Assembly: GCF_030272615.1 (NCBI RefSeq)
Contig: NC_081405.1
Coordinates: 612,348,920 to 612,412,919 of the forward strand
Reading direction: 5' to 3'
Source of the DNA: Cryptomeria japonica
Taxonomy: Eukaryota; Streptophyta; Pinopsida; Cupressales; Cupressaceae
DNA length: 64,000 bases
A model generated the notes under the pieces. The model saw only the letters and a list, made by a program, of their open reading frames with translations. It did not search any database and was not told the DNA's origin. The position numbers were made by a program, and so were the translations under genes. This document shows positions 11,461 to 22,700 of the stretch, one piece after another (the stretch's first letter is position 1; the number at the start of each line of letters is the position of its first letter).

Positions 11461-14354
11461 AACTGCATTTCAAGAGAATAAATGATGCATTTATTTATGT
11501 TGTAATAATAAAATTGACAGGAGATGTAGGATATAGGCTAACTGTAGAAGCCATGCAAATGGTTAAGATGTGGGGGTATTGGTTCTTGTAAAACCAACGA
11601 TCTACTTACCTTCGGGTTAGCGGGTTCACAGGTAACCCATTCCTCCTACCTAGATATTGTAGCAACATAATAACTATTTTGGAGTATGCTAGGCAGTTGG
11701 CAGGTCTACAAGCATTATTAACACTCAAGCACAAAATCAGAATCACCTTGTCTATTTCTCTCGAGTATTATACAAGTCTCAACATTCAAGCAACAAAGGC
11801 AGTTGAGCAAGAATTGCAAGATTTGAGTTTAAAGGAGTTTGATTATACTCGCAAGTGGTATGATCCCTATGGAAAATTGAAGCAAATGGTGCCAAAGTCA
11901 TATGAGGGACATACGCCCGCATTGGAGGATTTTTGGGGCAACCTCCAAGATAGTTTTGAAGTAAGAGAAAAAGGGATATTATAGGTTGTCAGTGCCCTAA
12001 ATTAGGAATTTTGAGATTGAAACAAATATCCCTAAGGAGCCGAGAGACGATGGTGAACTACTTGACCCTACATTCAAAGAGAAGGAAATTGATCAAAGAC
12101 CGCTCACTCCTATCAGATGGTCCAACCAAGAAGAGTTGGATATTGAAATTGTTACAACAAAAGTTTTGGAAAGGATGAGGCAATGGTTAAGTTTAAGGAT
12201 CTGTCCTAGTGCTGACAAGGAGAAGAAGAAGGGGAGAGCAACTGATAACCCCCAGACCAAAGTACACAAAGAATATGCAAGGAGAACAAGGTTTGATTCA
12301 AGGAAGAACACTTCCACTAATCTGGAAGAAGCGGCAACACCAATTGACAACCGGGAGCTCAAGAGACAATTGGATGCTAAGATGAAAGAGTCCCAATTTT
12401 TGAAAACTATTGTGGACCATGGGATCACTATAGGATTACAAATTATCCCACATGCTTCTGTCACTCCCATCCTTCCTACAATTGGTCTTGTTCCAAGTGA
12501 AGGTGTCTCTCAAACTATGACAACTAAAACACCACCACCTCCTACTTCTCAAGCAGAGGAAGCCAAAGTGCAACCTCCTCCTGCTTCTTCTACACAACAA
12601 GCCACACCTATCCCAGTACCAACACAAGAAATGGTCATCATCCATAATATTAAAATAGGTTCAAATGAAGATGATGAGCCTATTGTAGTTGTAGAAAAGA
12701 AGAGGAAAGCGGAAAAGAAATGAAAGGAACTACAGGAGGAACTTGTTACAACTACTAAAGAGCCAACCATACAAGTGCAACCTATGGAGATTCATGTACA
12801 AGTTACATGAGAAGGGGAACTTGATGATGAATAGGATGAACAAGATGAAAGGATGGTTCTCACTCCTAAGGATCAAGAGATTTTGTTGCAACAGCTGGGA
12901 GGAGATGAGCAGGGGAATAAGGACAAAACACAAAGACAATTTAAAGAAGACGTTTTTGCAAAAGTTAGAAGAAATACAACAACAACTCGACCAATCTCTT
13001 CAAACTAGTCTCACCCAACAAGTTGCTCAACATCAGCAAAGACCACCAACTCCTCAAGATCAACATGATCAACAAGAGCATCAACAGGAGGAACAACAAG
13101 ATGAAGGTCAACAATGAGAAGAGGGAGAACATAATTTAGAGGCTCATAAGGTCACTGTGGAAGTAGCAGTACAGGGAGAGGAGCATGATGACATTGTCCC
13201 ACAATGGTTAAGTTTCACTTTTAAAAAGAAAGAGAAGGTCGTCCTCCCTAGTATGACATTATAAGGTGTGATTGTGGAGTCTGCAAGGAGAACAAAGAAA
13301 GAAAAAACTATTCATCATCTTTCAAGAACAGACTCCAGAGAGGTAATCACTAATATAGCAGCACCAGTGCAGGATCCCGAAGGATCCTCTCAAGCTACCC
13401 CTAGATATCAAGTGTCTCTGATGAGTTTGGGTAAATAGACTAAGTGGGGAGAGATGGCTACCTTGGTTGCTACAACGTCTACTGTCCAATCAAGGATGGA
13501 AAAGGAACATAAGACTAAGGCAGAGATTAAGGCACAATTGAGGCAGTACAAATGGTTGATTATGGAGATAGCCAAGCCTCTTGACTCCATAATTGATGAT
13601 GATTTGCCATCCACTTCATCGCTCCCTCCTAGTGATATTAAGGCTATATATGAAATGAAAAGGGTATCTACATCAGTTAAAGCTTGGACGAAGGATCAGT
13701 TGGGTAAAGTGAAAGCATTCTTGCAAAACACAATAGAGATAGTAGACGAAGCCAATTTTAATGAAAATGCTCTTATATATTGTGTTACACAGTGGGAGAA
13801 ATAGCTACATCAACTTTCTAAAAAGTATAAGATTTTGAAGAAGATCATAGAGCTGGAAGAAGATGTGATTACTAGAGAAGATCTATTGGGAGGTGAGATG
13901 GTTGTCAATTTGCAATCATGCATTGATATTTTAGATTTGAAAATGGAAGTAATGGAGCAAGGTTTCATCAAAGTGATCAAGGAACATCCTTTGCTCCTAG
14001 ATACACTTGATAAGTATGAACTATTTTTGACTAAACTGCTGGGAGGGCATGGTCATAGTCTCAAACAAGATGGACTATAACACCAAGAGAGTGTACTCAG
14101 CCAGTGGGATTCTTATGCCGTGACTCATTTTTCAGAGACTGCTGAGTTCACTGCCGATATAATGAATAGGTACATGTATGTAATATTCCAGTGCCAGGAA
14201 GCTGAGACACAGAGATATGAGATGGTTAGCAAGGTGGAAAGTATAAAAGAGATACTCAGAGAATCTAAGTTTCAGATAGGTTATATTGCTGATCCACCTG
14301 CTGCTTCTTTGGAATGCTTCATTAACAACTACCAGAACTACAAGAAGTGAGTGA

Positions 14355-14656
14355 TGAACAGGTAGTTTTAAAGGGCGAATGCATGCTGGAGCACCGTCAT
14401 CGTCACCCCAACTGAGCTATCAACTGGAGTTACCTCTCATACTTGCTTTTTAGGCATTATCTTTGTATGGTTCAAAATAATTGTTGCTGGAGCACCATTT
14501 TGGAAGTGAGCAGGTAGTTTTAAAGGGCGAATGCATGCTGGAGCACTGTCACCATCACACCAACTAAGCTATCAACTGGAGTTACCTCTCATACTTGCTT
14601 TTTGGGCATTATCTTTGTATGGTTCAAAATACTTGCTGTTGGAGCACCGTTTTGAA
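14355..14656 (+). repeat. 152-bp tandem duplication
   Basis: Two adjacent units (14355-14506 and 14507-14656) share 'caggtagttttaaagggcga', 'atgcatgctggagcac' and 'tatctttgtatggttcaaaa'. They lie just after the last coding-like piece of the decayed element, in what would be its 3' non-coding region. Confidence 0.93.
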
Positions 14657-16160
14657 AGTGGACATGGAGTGTCAGTTTAGTAACACTTAACTGGAGTTCA
14701 CAAGCAACGACTTGCATGTCGACTGCGACTCCTTCCTTTTTGTAATCCTAGTCTATAGGCATGATTCTTTCCTAGGATGTAGGGCAAAACTCTATAAATT
14801 ATAAAATTTGTGCCATTGTAAGGGTCCGCAAATTGATGATTTGAGGTCCATTTTAGAGATTCCATTAAAGATTTTATGCATATTTTTATAAGTTTAGAAG
14901 ATTTTGTGATACTCTTTAAATTTTAATCCAAAAAGCAGCTCGTGGATTTCTTGATCTACTTGTGTGTTCTATATGGTTGTGTTCCTTGTGATCTGGTAAC
15001 TTCTATTGTCTGAATCAACAACTAGTTCTTTTGGATGCTTTATTATTCTATGAATCATATTGCGCATGTAAATGGCATACGAGGATTAAATTGATAGGGC
15101 AATTATTGGTTGGGTGATATTCATTTCCATTGGTGTGTAAAGTTGTCTGACTTTATATATTTTTCGGAGTTCGTCATTTGAATGCTGATTTAATGGTATT
15201 GATAATATTTGAATTAGATCATTCAGTTGTTATTGTATCAATTTATTTGTTATTTCCTTGTTCCCCTGATCTATCTTTTGCTGTTTATTTTTGAGAAGGT
15301 GAAAATCAGAAAATACAAAAAAAGGATTTTGTTTGTTTTGTTTCGACTAGCAGGCCCCTTAACAGGTACAATCGCATCAGCCACTAAGCTGCCCATCACC
15401 ATCGAGACCCGACTATAGAGACCTTGGAGTGGTTAGTTTCCCAAAACTTTCTGCTTTTCAGGAGAGGTGGTGAGTGTTCACATAAACTACCCGATTGCTG
15501 GTGAGTGTGTCAAAACACTCGTCAACAATTACATCATAAGCAAATTTAAATAATTACAATAATTTCCATGACTTTGTAAGGTGCTGTGATACCTAATCCT
15601 AACATTATCATTCTAGAAATTTTTTGTTATGGGACACTAAAAGGAACACATATTTGTATTAAGCCATGTATGACACTTGCATGCTTAAGATTGTGATCTT
15701 TGACATTCTTTCATGTCTATGAAGCTAGTTTAATCAAGAGAGTAATCTAAGAGAACATGACTCTTATGATCTGACAATTTCCTCAAGGTAATTCTTAATA
15801 CCACTAGTCCATACACATTAATCAATATAAAAGACAGATGTAGAATGAGTAGTGCAAGGAAATTAAATCAATCCTGAATTAAGAATAGATAAATACATCA
15901 ACACAATTTCATGATAGATATATCAATATCATAAAATGTAGATTTAATAACATAACCTTTTGCCACTATTACAATTCTCAAACAATAATAAACATTGATG
16001 AAAATAAAATATTTTCCTTCAATTTTATTAAAATAGTAGAGACAAAATACATTATCAAAACATCTATATATACATATGCACAACCATTTGTCCCTAATAG
16101 AATGGGGACCATCATTAAAAGCAAAGCATTTTGAAGCGAATTATTGCACAAAACACTTTT
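14657..16160. other. Intergenic between element relic and FCA promoter
   Basis: No gene is recognised. 14657-15420 may be the 3' tail of the preceding element. Around 15470-15520 there is a short repeated 'ggtgagtgt' motif. From about 15530 the sequence is AT-rich and unique-looking, leading into the FCA promoter. Confidence 0.4.
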
Positions 16161-16200
16161 CCCAATAACCATTCGCCGACGAGCTTAAAAACTATATAAA
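16161..16200 (+). promoter_or_regulatory. FCA core promoter: CCAAT and TATA boxes
   Basis: A CCAAT element (in 'cccaataacc', 16161-16170) lies 22 bp before a TATATAAA box (16193-16200). Transcription would then start near 16225-16235 and give a 5' UTR of about 265 nt before the ATG at 16497. The assignment rests on spacing and position only. Confidence 0.6.
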
Positions 16201-16229
16201 CAACCTCGCATTCTCATCACGTATAATTA

Positions 16230-16496
16230 ACTTTTTTTAATTTTCTTTCCAATTTTTACCATTGTAATGAAGCCATGGAATACCTTGGTATACAAGGATA
16301 AGAAGCAGTGCTGGGCCTTGAAAGCCACCACATACCAACTCTTCAGCACACTTCACTGTTTCAACCCATCTTTGAATCATAAAATTTGGCGGCCATTTGC
16401 AGCAGATTTTTGATTCTAGGGTTTTTAAGGGTTTGAAATTTTTTTAATCTCGGGGACTTCAAGAAAAACCGTAGCTAAAATTGGGGTGTCAGGTTT
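16230..16496 (+). promoter_or_regulatory. FCA 5' UTR with upstream ATGs and an in-frame stop
   Basis: Two ATGs precede the main start, at about 16267 and 16274. A TAA at 16476-16478 is in frame with the main ATG and only 18 nt before it. That stop rules out an N-terminal extension of the exon-1 frame beyond six codons. Confidence 0.65.
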
Positions 16497-16740
16497 ATGG
16501 AGGCTTCTGCCCACATGATTAGCAATAATGGTAGGTTTCCCGTCAGCCAGAGCCCTATGAGGCAGCAGCAATCGGGTCCTCCTGCAATGCAGAACAACAG
16601 TAATAACTTTATCAATTCTAAGCACTTTGGAGGTGGAGGCCGTGGTGGCGCAATGGTGCCGAGGCCTGGTTATGGCGCCCATGGTATAGGGCACAAAAGG
16701 GATAGTAGCGGCTTCGATGTTGGACAGCGAGGTTCTCAAG
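16497..16740 (+). CDS. FCA exon 1 (residues 1-81)
   Basis: Starts at ATG 16497 (MEASAHMISNNGRF) and ends before GTATGT at 16741, one base into codon 82. It encodes a Gly/Gln/Asn-rich leader with GGGGRGG, typical of the FCA N-terminus but shorter than in Arabidopsis. The in-frame TAA at 16476 supports this start. Confidence 0.9.
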
Positions 16741-19700
16741 GTATGTTGATTAGGGTTGGATTTCATTAGTTTTTTGGTTGGGTTTTATTTAGTCATTCGC
16801 AATTCTGAATTCCTTTGCTGTTTGGTAGAACAAAGTAACACGTTGATTTCCTCAGCTGGGTTCGATTCCCTTTGGGACAATAATCCTTTTACCTTGACAC
16901 CGTCTTTATTTTTTTGGGTAAATTTTTACTTCTATCCGAAGTGCAGCCGAGTTCGTCCATTGCGGCATCCTGCAACCCGCGAGTTTGATTTTAAGAATTT
17001 ATAATGTTATGCTTTTTTGTTGTTCTCTAAACTTTAGGTTGTCTTGTTGGGGTTTTATTAGTTATTAGAAAATTTGCATTCCAGAATGTTTTGTAAGATA
17101 AGTTTTTGATCTGTTCAGCCTGTTTCCACATTCCGTATCGACTAATGACGCTTCAACCTTGCATTCTTTTCATTTTAATTTGGTAATTTCTTTTCCCTCG
17201 TACTAGATTCCACAACCTAGGGTTATTGGTGTAGCTCTTGCATCAAATTAACACGAGAGTTGTCCACGGGGTTAATCCGTTGGCTTATTTTACTCCATTC
17301 AGTCGGATCTGGAAGATTATTCAATTTGGATTCTACTATATCGATTCCTACGGGACTTGGAATGCTGTATCCAGTGAGCTGGACGTATGACTCATTTTCA
17401 ACCCTTTATCATATTATTTTCTCTCAGGGACTTGAATTTGGTGCTATGAAAGCCCGATGTTTCCTTCCGTAGCATTTTTCATAATGATTTTTGGAAAACC
17501 TGCTGCTTCGATGCAATGACTGATGGGTATTTCTCTTGTCAAGTTGCCCGGTTAGCGGTGAAGGTCACACCCAGATATGGTACTTTACTCGATTTCAATA
17601 CTTTGTCAGTTGAGATTTTTAACCTGGAGTTCTTATTTGAAATTTAATTATTTTTTATATTTTTAATTATATGGAAATAAAAATATATATTATTATTTAT
17701 GTATAAAAGGTTAAAGCTACAAAAGCCCTTGGTCAAGTTACGATGTCCAGCCATTTCTGCAAGGATCCTGCTGAAACATAACGTGGAAATCTTCTTCCAT
17801 AAAATACGTTTACCATTCTTAGATGATGCCTGACATGCCAGATCCATGATAAGGCGACATACGATATTGAAAGAATTGAATTTGCAAACGCTCAAGATCA
17901 AGGTTTATAATTCTTTCTCTAAGATATCTTACAAAGCATCCTTAGTACTTACAAGTATCCTGCTGAAGTGTATGAGCAACATAGATTGTCTCCTCCTAAA
18001 TTCAGACTTATTACAAGTACTTTTAGGGTTATCATGACTGAGCCACAGTAGACTGCCTGATAAAGCTCACTTGAAGATGCACCTTATATCTCCCACATCA
18101 TGGCCATAGTCTGTTTTTGGTACCATGTGGCATTATAACTACTATAGTTTGTTAAACTAAAAGCTAAGAGTATTCATTTATTATTATGCTTTTCTTGTTG
18201 TTTGGGTCAGGTATGTGGAAATCGTAGAAGTATATTTCATTATGAATCTCTTTAAATAGGCTAGAATAAACGTAGGGCAATTTATAAAAATCAACATTAA
18301 GTCAAGTCATATCAGAAGGAAGTAGTAATGTTTAAACCTCAGTCCATTTGGTGGCTGAGACAGATGTAACATTTGTGGTCCTGGAGATGTTAGGCATGGA
18401 TTCCATTATGATTCTCTTTAAAGATGTGAGAATAAGCAGATGGGAATTTTTAAAAATCAATTAAGACAAATTATATCAGAAGGAAGCAGCAATGTCTAAA
18501 TGTCAGTCTATTTGGTGACTGGGACAGATGTAATGTTTATGGTCCCAAAGACCCTCGGGGCTCATGGAAGCAATTGAAATATTTCCTTCATGTTTTCTGG
18601 TAGATTCAAATTTAAACTTCAGCAATTAAATTCAATTGTTCACCAAACAAGTGGAACCCCCCTCTGCTGCTAGCAACTCTACAACATGTTGAGCTTGGAT
18701 TTAACTTCAATCTTCAACATTTCTCCTGGTACACATGGTTCCGAAATCTGTCATTATGGTATTGATCAGAGAAGATAAGGAGTGATTCCACCACTAGAGT
18801 TAAGATGAAAAATAAGATTACCCACTTGCAGAGTGCAGGTTCTCAAATCTCCTGTTTGAAAGCGCTCAAATTTTCCTTATATATTTTTGATATCCTTTGG
18901 ATTCTCATGTATTACTTGGTTTGTTGACACAAGGCTTTTCTTTTCCATTGTATCATGGCCATAGCCTAAGTCACAAGGTTCATGTTTGGTGAAAAAAAAA
19001 TTGGAACAAGACATTTGAACTATTGATTATTATATTGTTTATTTCATGAAATAAACTAGGTTGAACTATTGATTATTATATATTTTAATCATGAAATAAA
19101 CTAGGTTGCTGGTTCGGGTTCAAAGAACCGGTACGGCAAAATTTTGAAAAGGGGTTTGGGTTCGTTAGTACATGTAAATTATATATATATATTTATGCAG
19201 CCTATAAGCATGAATTAAGATTAGCATGTCACATAGCATCATATAAACAACAAAACCAACGTAAAATTGTAACTATAGCATCATGATCATACCATAATAG
19301 CATCATATACATCAAGTTTAATATCAAAATGATAAAATATTCAAGTATCATTGTTTCAACTTTCAACAATTTAAAGTTTGATCATCAAATGGATTCTCTA
19401 ATTCATCATCCTCATTGACATCGACATTAGATGAATCAATGCCAATGCCACTTACACTTGCACTTGCACTTTAAGTTTGCTCGCTATCCGAGTCATCAAA
19501 TGCAAAAAGCTGAGAAGTGAAAGCATTCATATCCAAAGACCGGGGCAAAAGAATAAGAAATGAAATCCTGTACAAACTAAAATTGGGATTATCGGATCTA
19601 AATGTACTTGAAAATATCCGGATAAGCACCCTTCAAAAATGCTAAATAAGTATCCCAGTTGGATTTCAAAGCTCCCAAAATTGATGCAAACCCATTCAAA

Positions 19701-22700
19701 ATGTAACCGTGCAGTTCTTCCTCTGTTAGGGTTGCCGATGTGGGCAAACTCATTTGTTCCATACATTCCCGCTTATGAAGTAACAAAGTATAAAGTAGGG
19801 GACTCACAAACCTCTCAACTCTCTGGCCTGGCAGATTAACTTGTCTTTTTCCTTCTCTAGGGCTGAAATTTCAAACTCCAAAAGAAAAATGTGACCATCA
19901 ATCGTGCTGGTCAATGATTCGGTACCATCAAAACTGACTACAAGTTGTTCCAACTTGTCTTTATCCTCCTTAACTTTATTCTCCAAGTCTACTACTAGTT
20001 TTGTTGTGTTAGTGCAAGACCGGTATTTTCGACTGCATTGATGAAGAGCCTCATCAATCCTTGTCATCTCTTCTGTCAGCTTAGCCTTGTTAGATGTGAT
20101 CATGTTATCACAGGTGACCTTCCTAGCTGCATTATACCTTTCCACCAACTGCCGGTTTGAAACTTGTTGAAGAGTTTTATACTCTTTTGCAATATGCTCA
20201 GTCAAACCTTTCAACTTACCAGATGGACTAGCTACCTGATCAATCTTGCATTACGGTGCAAGCTGCTACAAAATTGGAATAGCCTGCTCAATAACTTGCT
20301 TATCTTTTGAACCTTCCTTCCTTAATTTTTGAGCTGCAACAAACATCAATTCAAAACTGCTCAGCTGCTCAATGTTCTTGTTCCCAAAACGACCAAAATC
20401 TTCTTGACTGGATGAGTCAAGTGCCAACAATGAGCGACCAACAACCGGTGAAGGTGTTGGTACCCTGACCTCAAACTGATCAACCTGACCTTTCTCCTCT
20501 GCTTTCTGATCTATTTTATCCTTTATCTCCTCAGCACTGGTGGCTTCGCCACTTGGTGCAGCTATTTCCATTGCCTCAACCTAATGAACTTCAACTGTAT
20601 CAACATCAATTACCGGAGGATTATCTACCGGTTTATTGATCTCAACATCCTGTACAAGTGTAACTGCCAGAGGAATGTCCTTTATTTTCTGTTCCAAAAC
20701 CGGTGGATCTCCACCTAGTATACCTTTACCTTTAGCATCAACCGGGATGTCTGGAATGTCAGACTTAGGTGGAATATTCAGTGATGTAAAGAAACCTGGT
20801 TTATCCACAAAGAATTTAACCCAAGCCTCATGTGTTTCCTTCGCAATTTCATTTACTCTCCCCACCATAAGACTTACATGTCGGTGTTTACTCTGGAAAA
20901 TTGTTTTATTTGCAAACTCTAAACACTGCTGCATCTCTTCCTCAGTTATAGCACCACAAACAGTTAGCAATTCCTGAACCTTAATATGCTTATCCTCCTC
21001 AATAGCAGATAACCTCCTAGCTTCTAACTTATTATACAAATCTGCCGGTATTTGAGTCTCAATCTCAATTAAAGCTTTCTTATATATATAACAAAACTGA
21101 TTCCTCAATCTCCTTATCATCCATATCACTATAAAAGTGCTGTATGTTACTCAAAATACCATCCTTTGTGATTTGATCAATCAATTCAGCAACAAAAGGA
21201 GGAGCAATAACCTTAACACTTTTACCAGATTCAAGAGCAATATCTAAATCTGATTTCTTCTTCTTACCGGGGGTGGGAGCAGACTCCTTGGCCGGTTTCC
21301 TTTTCTCAGTTGGCTTCCTCTCCTTCAAAATTTCCTTTTGTGCTGTCGGAGGAGTGACTGTGGCTTTCTGTAGCTTCCCTTCCTCGGGCTTCTTCCTCTG
21401 AATCCTCATATAGATCTTAGGAATCTTCGGGGTTTCTTCCTCAGTCTCAGAACTAGATTCAACAGGAGCAATAAATGTCTTCGGTTTCTTCCTCTTCAAC
21501 AAACCCTTACCGGTTCCTATCGTCGGAGAAGCTTGAATTGCTGCTGGAGGAGATGTCTCTGCCAAACCAATGATTTGTTTGATTTCAGAGGACATCTTCT
21601 GGACAGCCTGTCCAACCTTCTTGATTTGTCCTTCCCTTTTCTTCTTGCTAAAACCAATCTTCACCTTAGATTCCTTTTGCTTTGCTGTTCCAAATGTTTT
21701 CTCCTTCTCATCAATCGGGGCATCTATAAGCATCTTGGCATAAAGATCCAAGATCTGTGCATCAACCTCATAGCCCATCTTAGTAACCCAGATTGTTCTA
21801 GGTTGCACTGCCTCCATTAAAGTTTCATCCTTTTTCACCATGAAGCATATGTCAGTAGAGTATTTGTCAACAATATGCTTAGGGATCCTTTCTCTCTTCT
21901 TCATAGCTTTCTGAAATGCCTTGAAATAACCCCACAAAACGGAGTCTCTGTCCTGTCCCAAATTCCTCAATGCATCCTTAATTTGTTTTTCTATCGGTAT
22001 ATCAAAGGCCCATTGCCTCTTACCGGATCTCGGTAGCTCATTTAAAAAGAAAAGCATCAAACAAACAATGAGATTTCCATACCGGAATGTACCTTTCTTA
22101 TCACCCTTAATCTTTCCCAAATTTGAAATCAACTCATCGCACATCACATCCACTGACAAAGATCATAATTCTCATTTTCTTTCACCATCTTGTGTGCATA
22201 GAAAATACAAGAAGTGGAAATAGAGTTTAATTGGTTTGATTGAGTTACCTTGTATCCAATTACCATGCTTGCAAATTGAACAACTTTATCTTTGATAGTG
22301 CTAATCCGCATCGACCGGTTATCAAAGGTGGCACCAATTAGCTTGTTCACCTCATTGTTCAGAATCTTCCTCCTATTTAGTGTCTGTTCGACTTGGGGTA
22401 AGCTGGTGATAGTGCAAATCGCTTCATTGGTGATTTTGTAGGGCTGGTCAAGCCACATGAACTCCCCATGGACTCTGCTCAGCACATACCGAATCATCTC
22501 ATCCTCGAACTCGGGCATCTCCAGAATATCAGTGAAACCCTTATCCTTCAGAATTTGAAATTCTGATTTGATCAATCCATCCTTGTTCAGCAAAGTAGAT
22601 AGTTACATTGATTTAATCTCTGATGAACCCAGATCCTTTAGAGTACAATGAATATATGCTCTCACATCTTCCACATAAAGAACTTCGTCAGGAACTCTAG

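Larger units (their letters stand above)
10888..11785 (+). repeat. 463-bp tandem duplication
   Basis: 10888-11350 and 11351-about 11785 are near-identical, starting at 'taaatttccagggttaaaga' and running to 'tacaagtctcaacat'. The first copy carries a longer CT microsatellite. The duplication lies inside the decayed coding region and repeats part of it. Confidence 0.92.
10134..14350 (+). pseudogene. Decayed non-pol retroelement coding region, function unknown
   Basis: An ATG at 10134 (MDPSISKKKTKEE) opens a plus-strand coding-like region broken by many stops. Surviving pieces are 10476-10820 (SHINEAWLSVPRKIDLKATN), 11679-11984 (DLSLKEFDYTRKWYDPYGK), a Pro/Gln-rich basic piece at 12136-12723, a strongly Gln-rich tail at 12743-13117, and three charged, helix-prone pieces at 13454-13804, 13835-14080 and 14120-14350 that look like coiled coil. 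I see no protease, integrase, reverse transcriptase or RNase H motif. The layout resembles long non-pol ORFs of plant non-autonomous LTR elements, and the pol-less element in FCA intron 1 has a comparable style. It is unlikely to be a host gene, because no introns would restore the frame. Confidence 0.55.

Noticed and set aside
16425-16766. Minus-strand frame across FCA exon 1
   Set aside because: Shadow of exon 1; no domain and no promoter on that strand.
21533-21820. Plus-strand Leu/Cys-rich frames over the pol-less element
   Set aside because: Antisense shadows of the Lys/Glu-rich minus-strand ORF.
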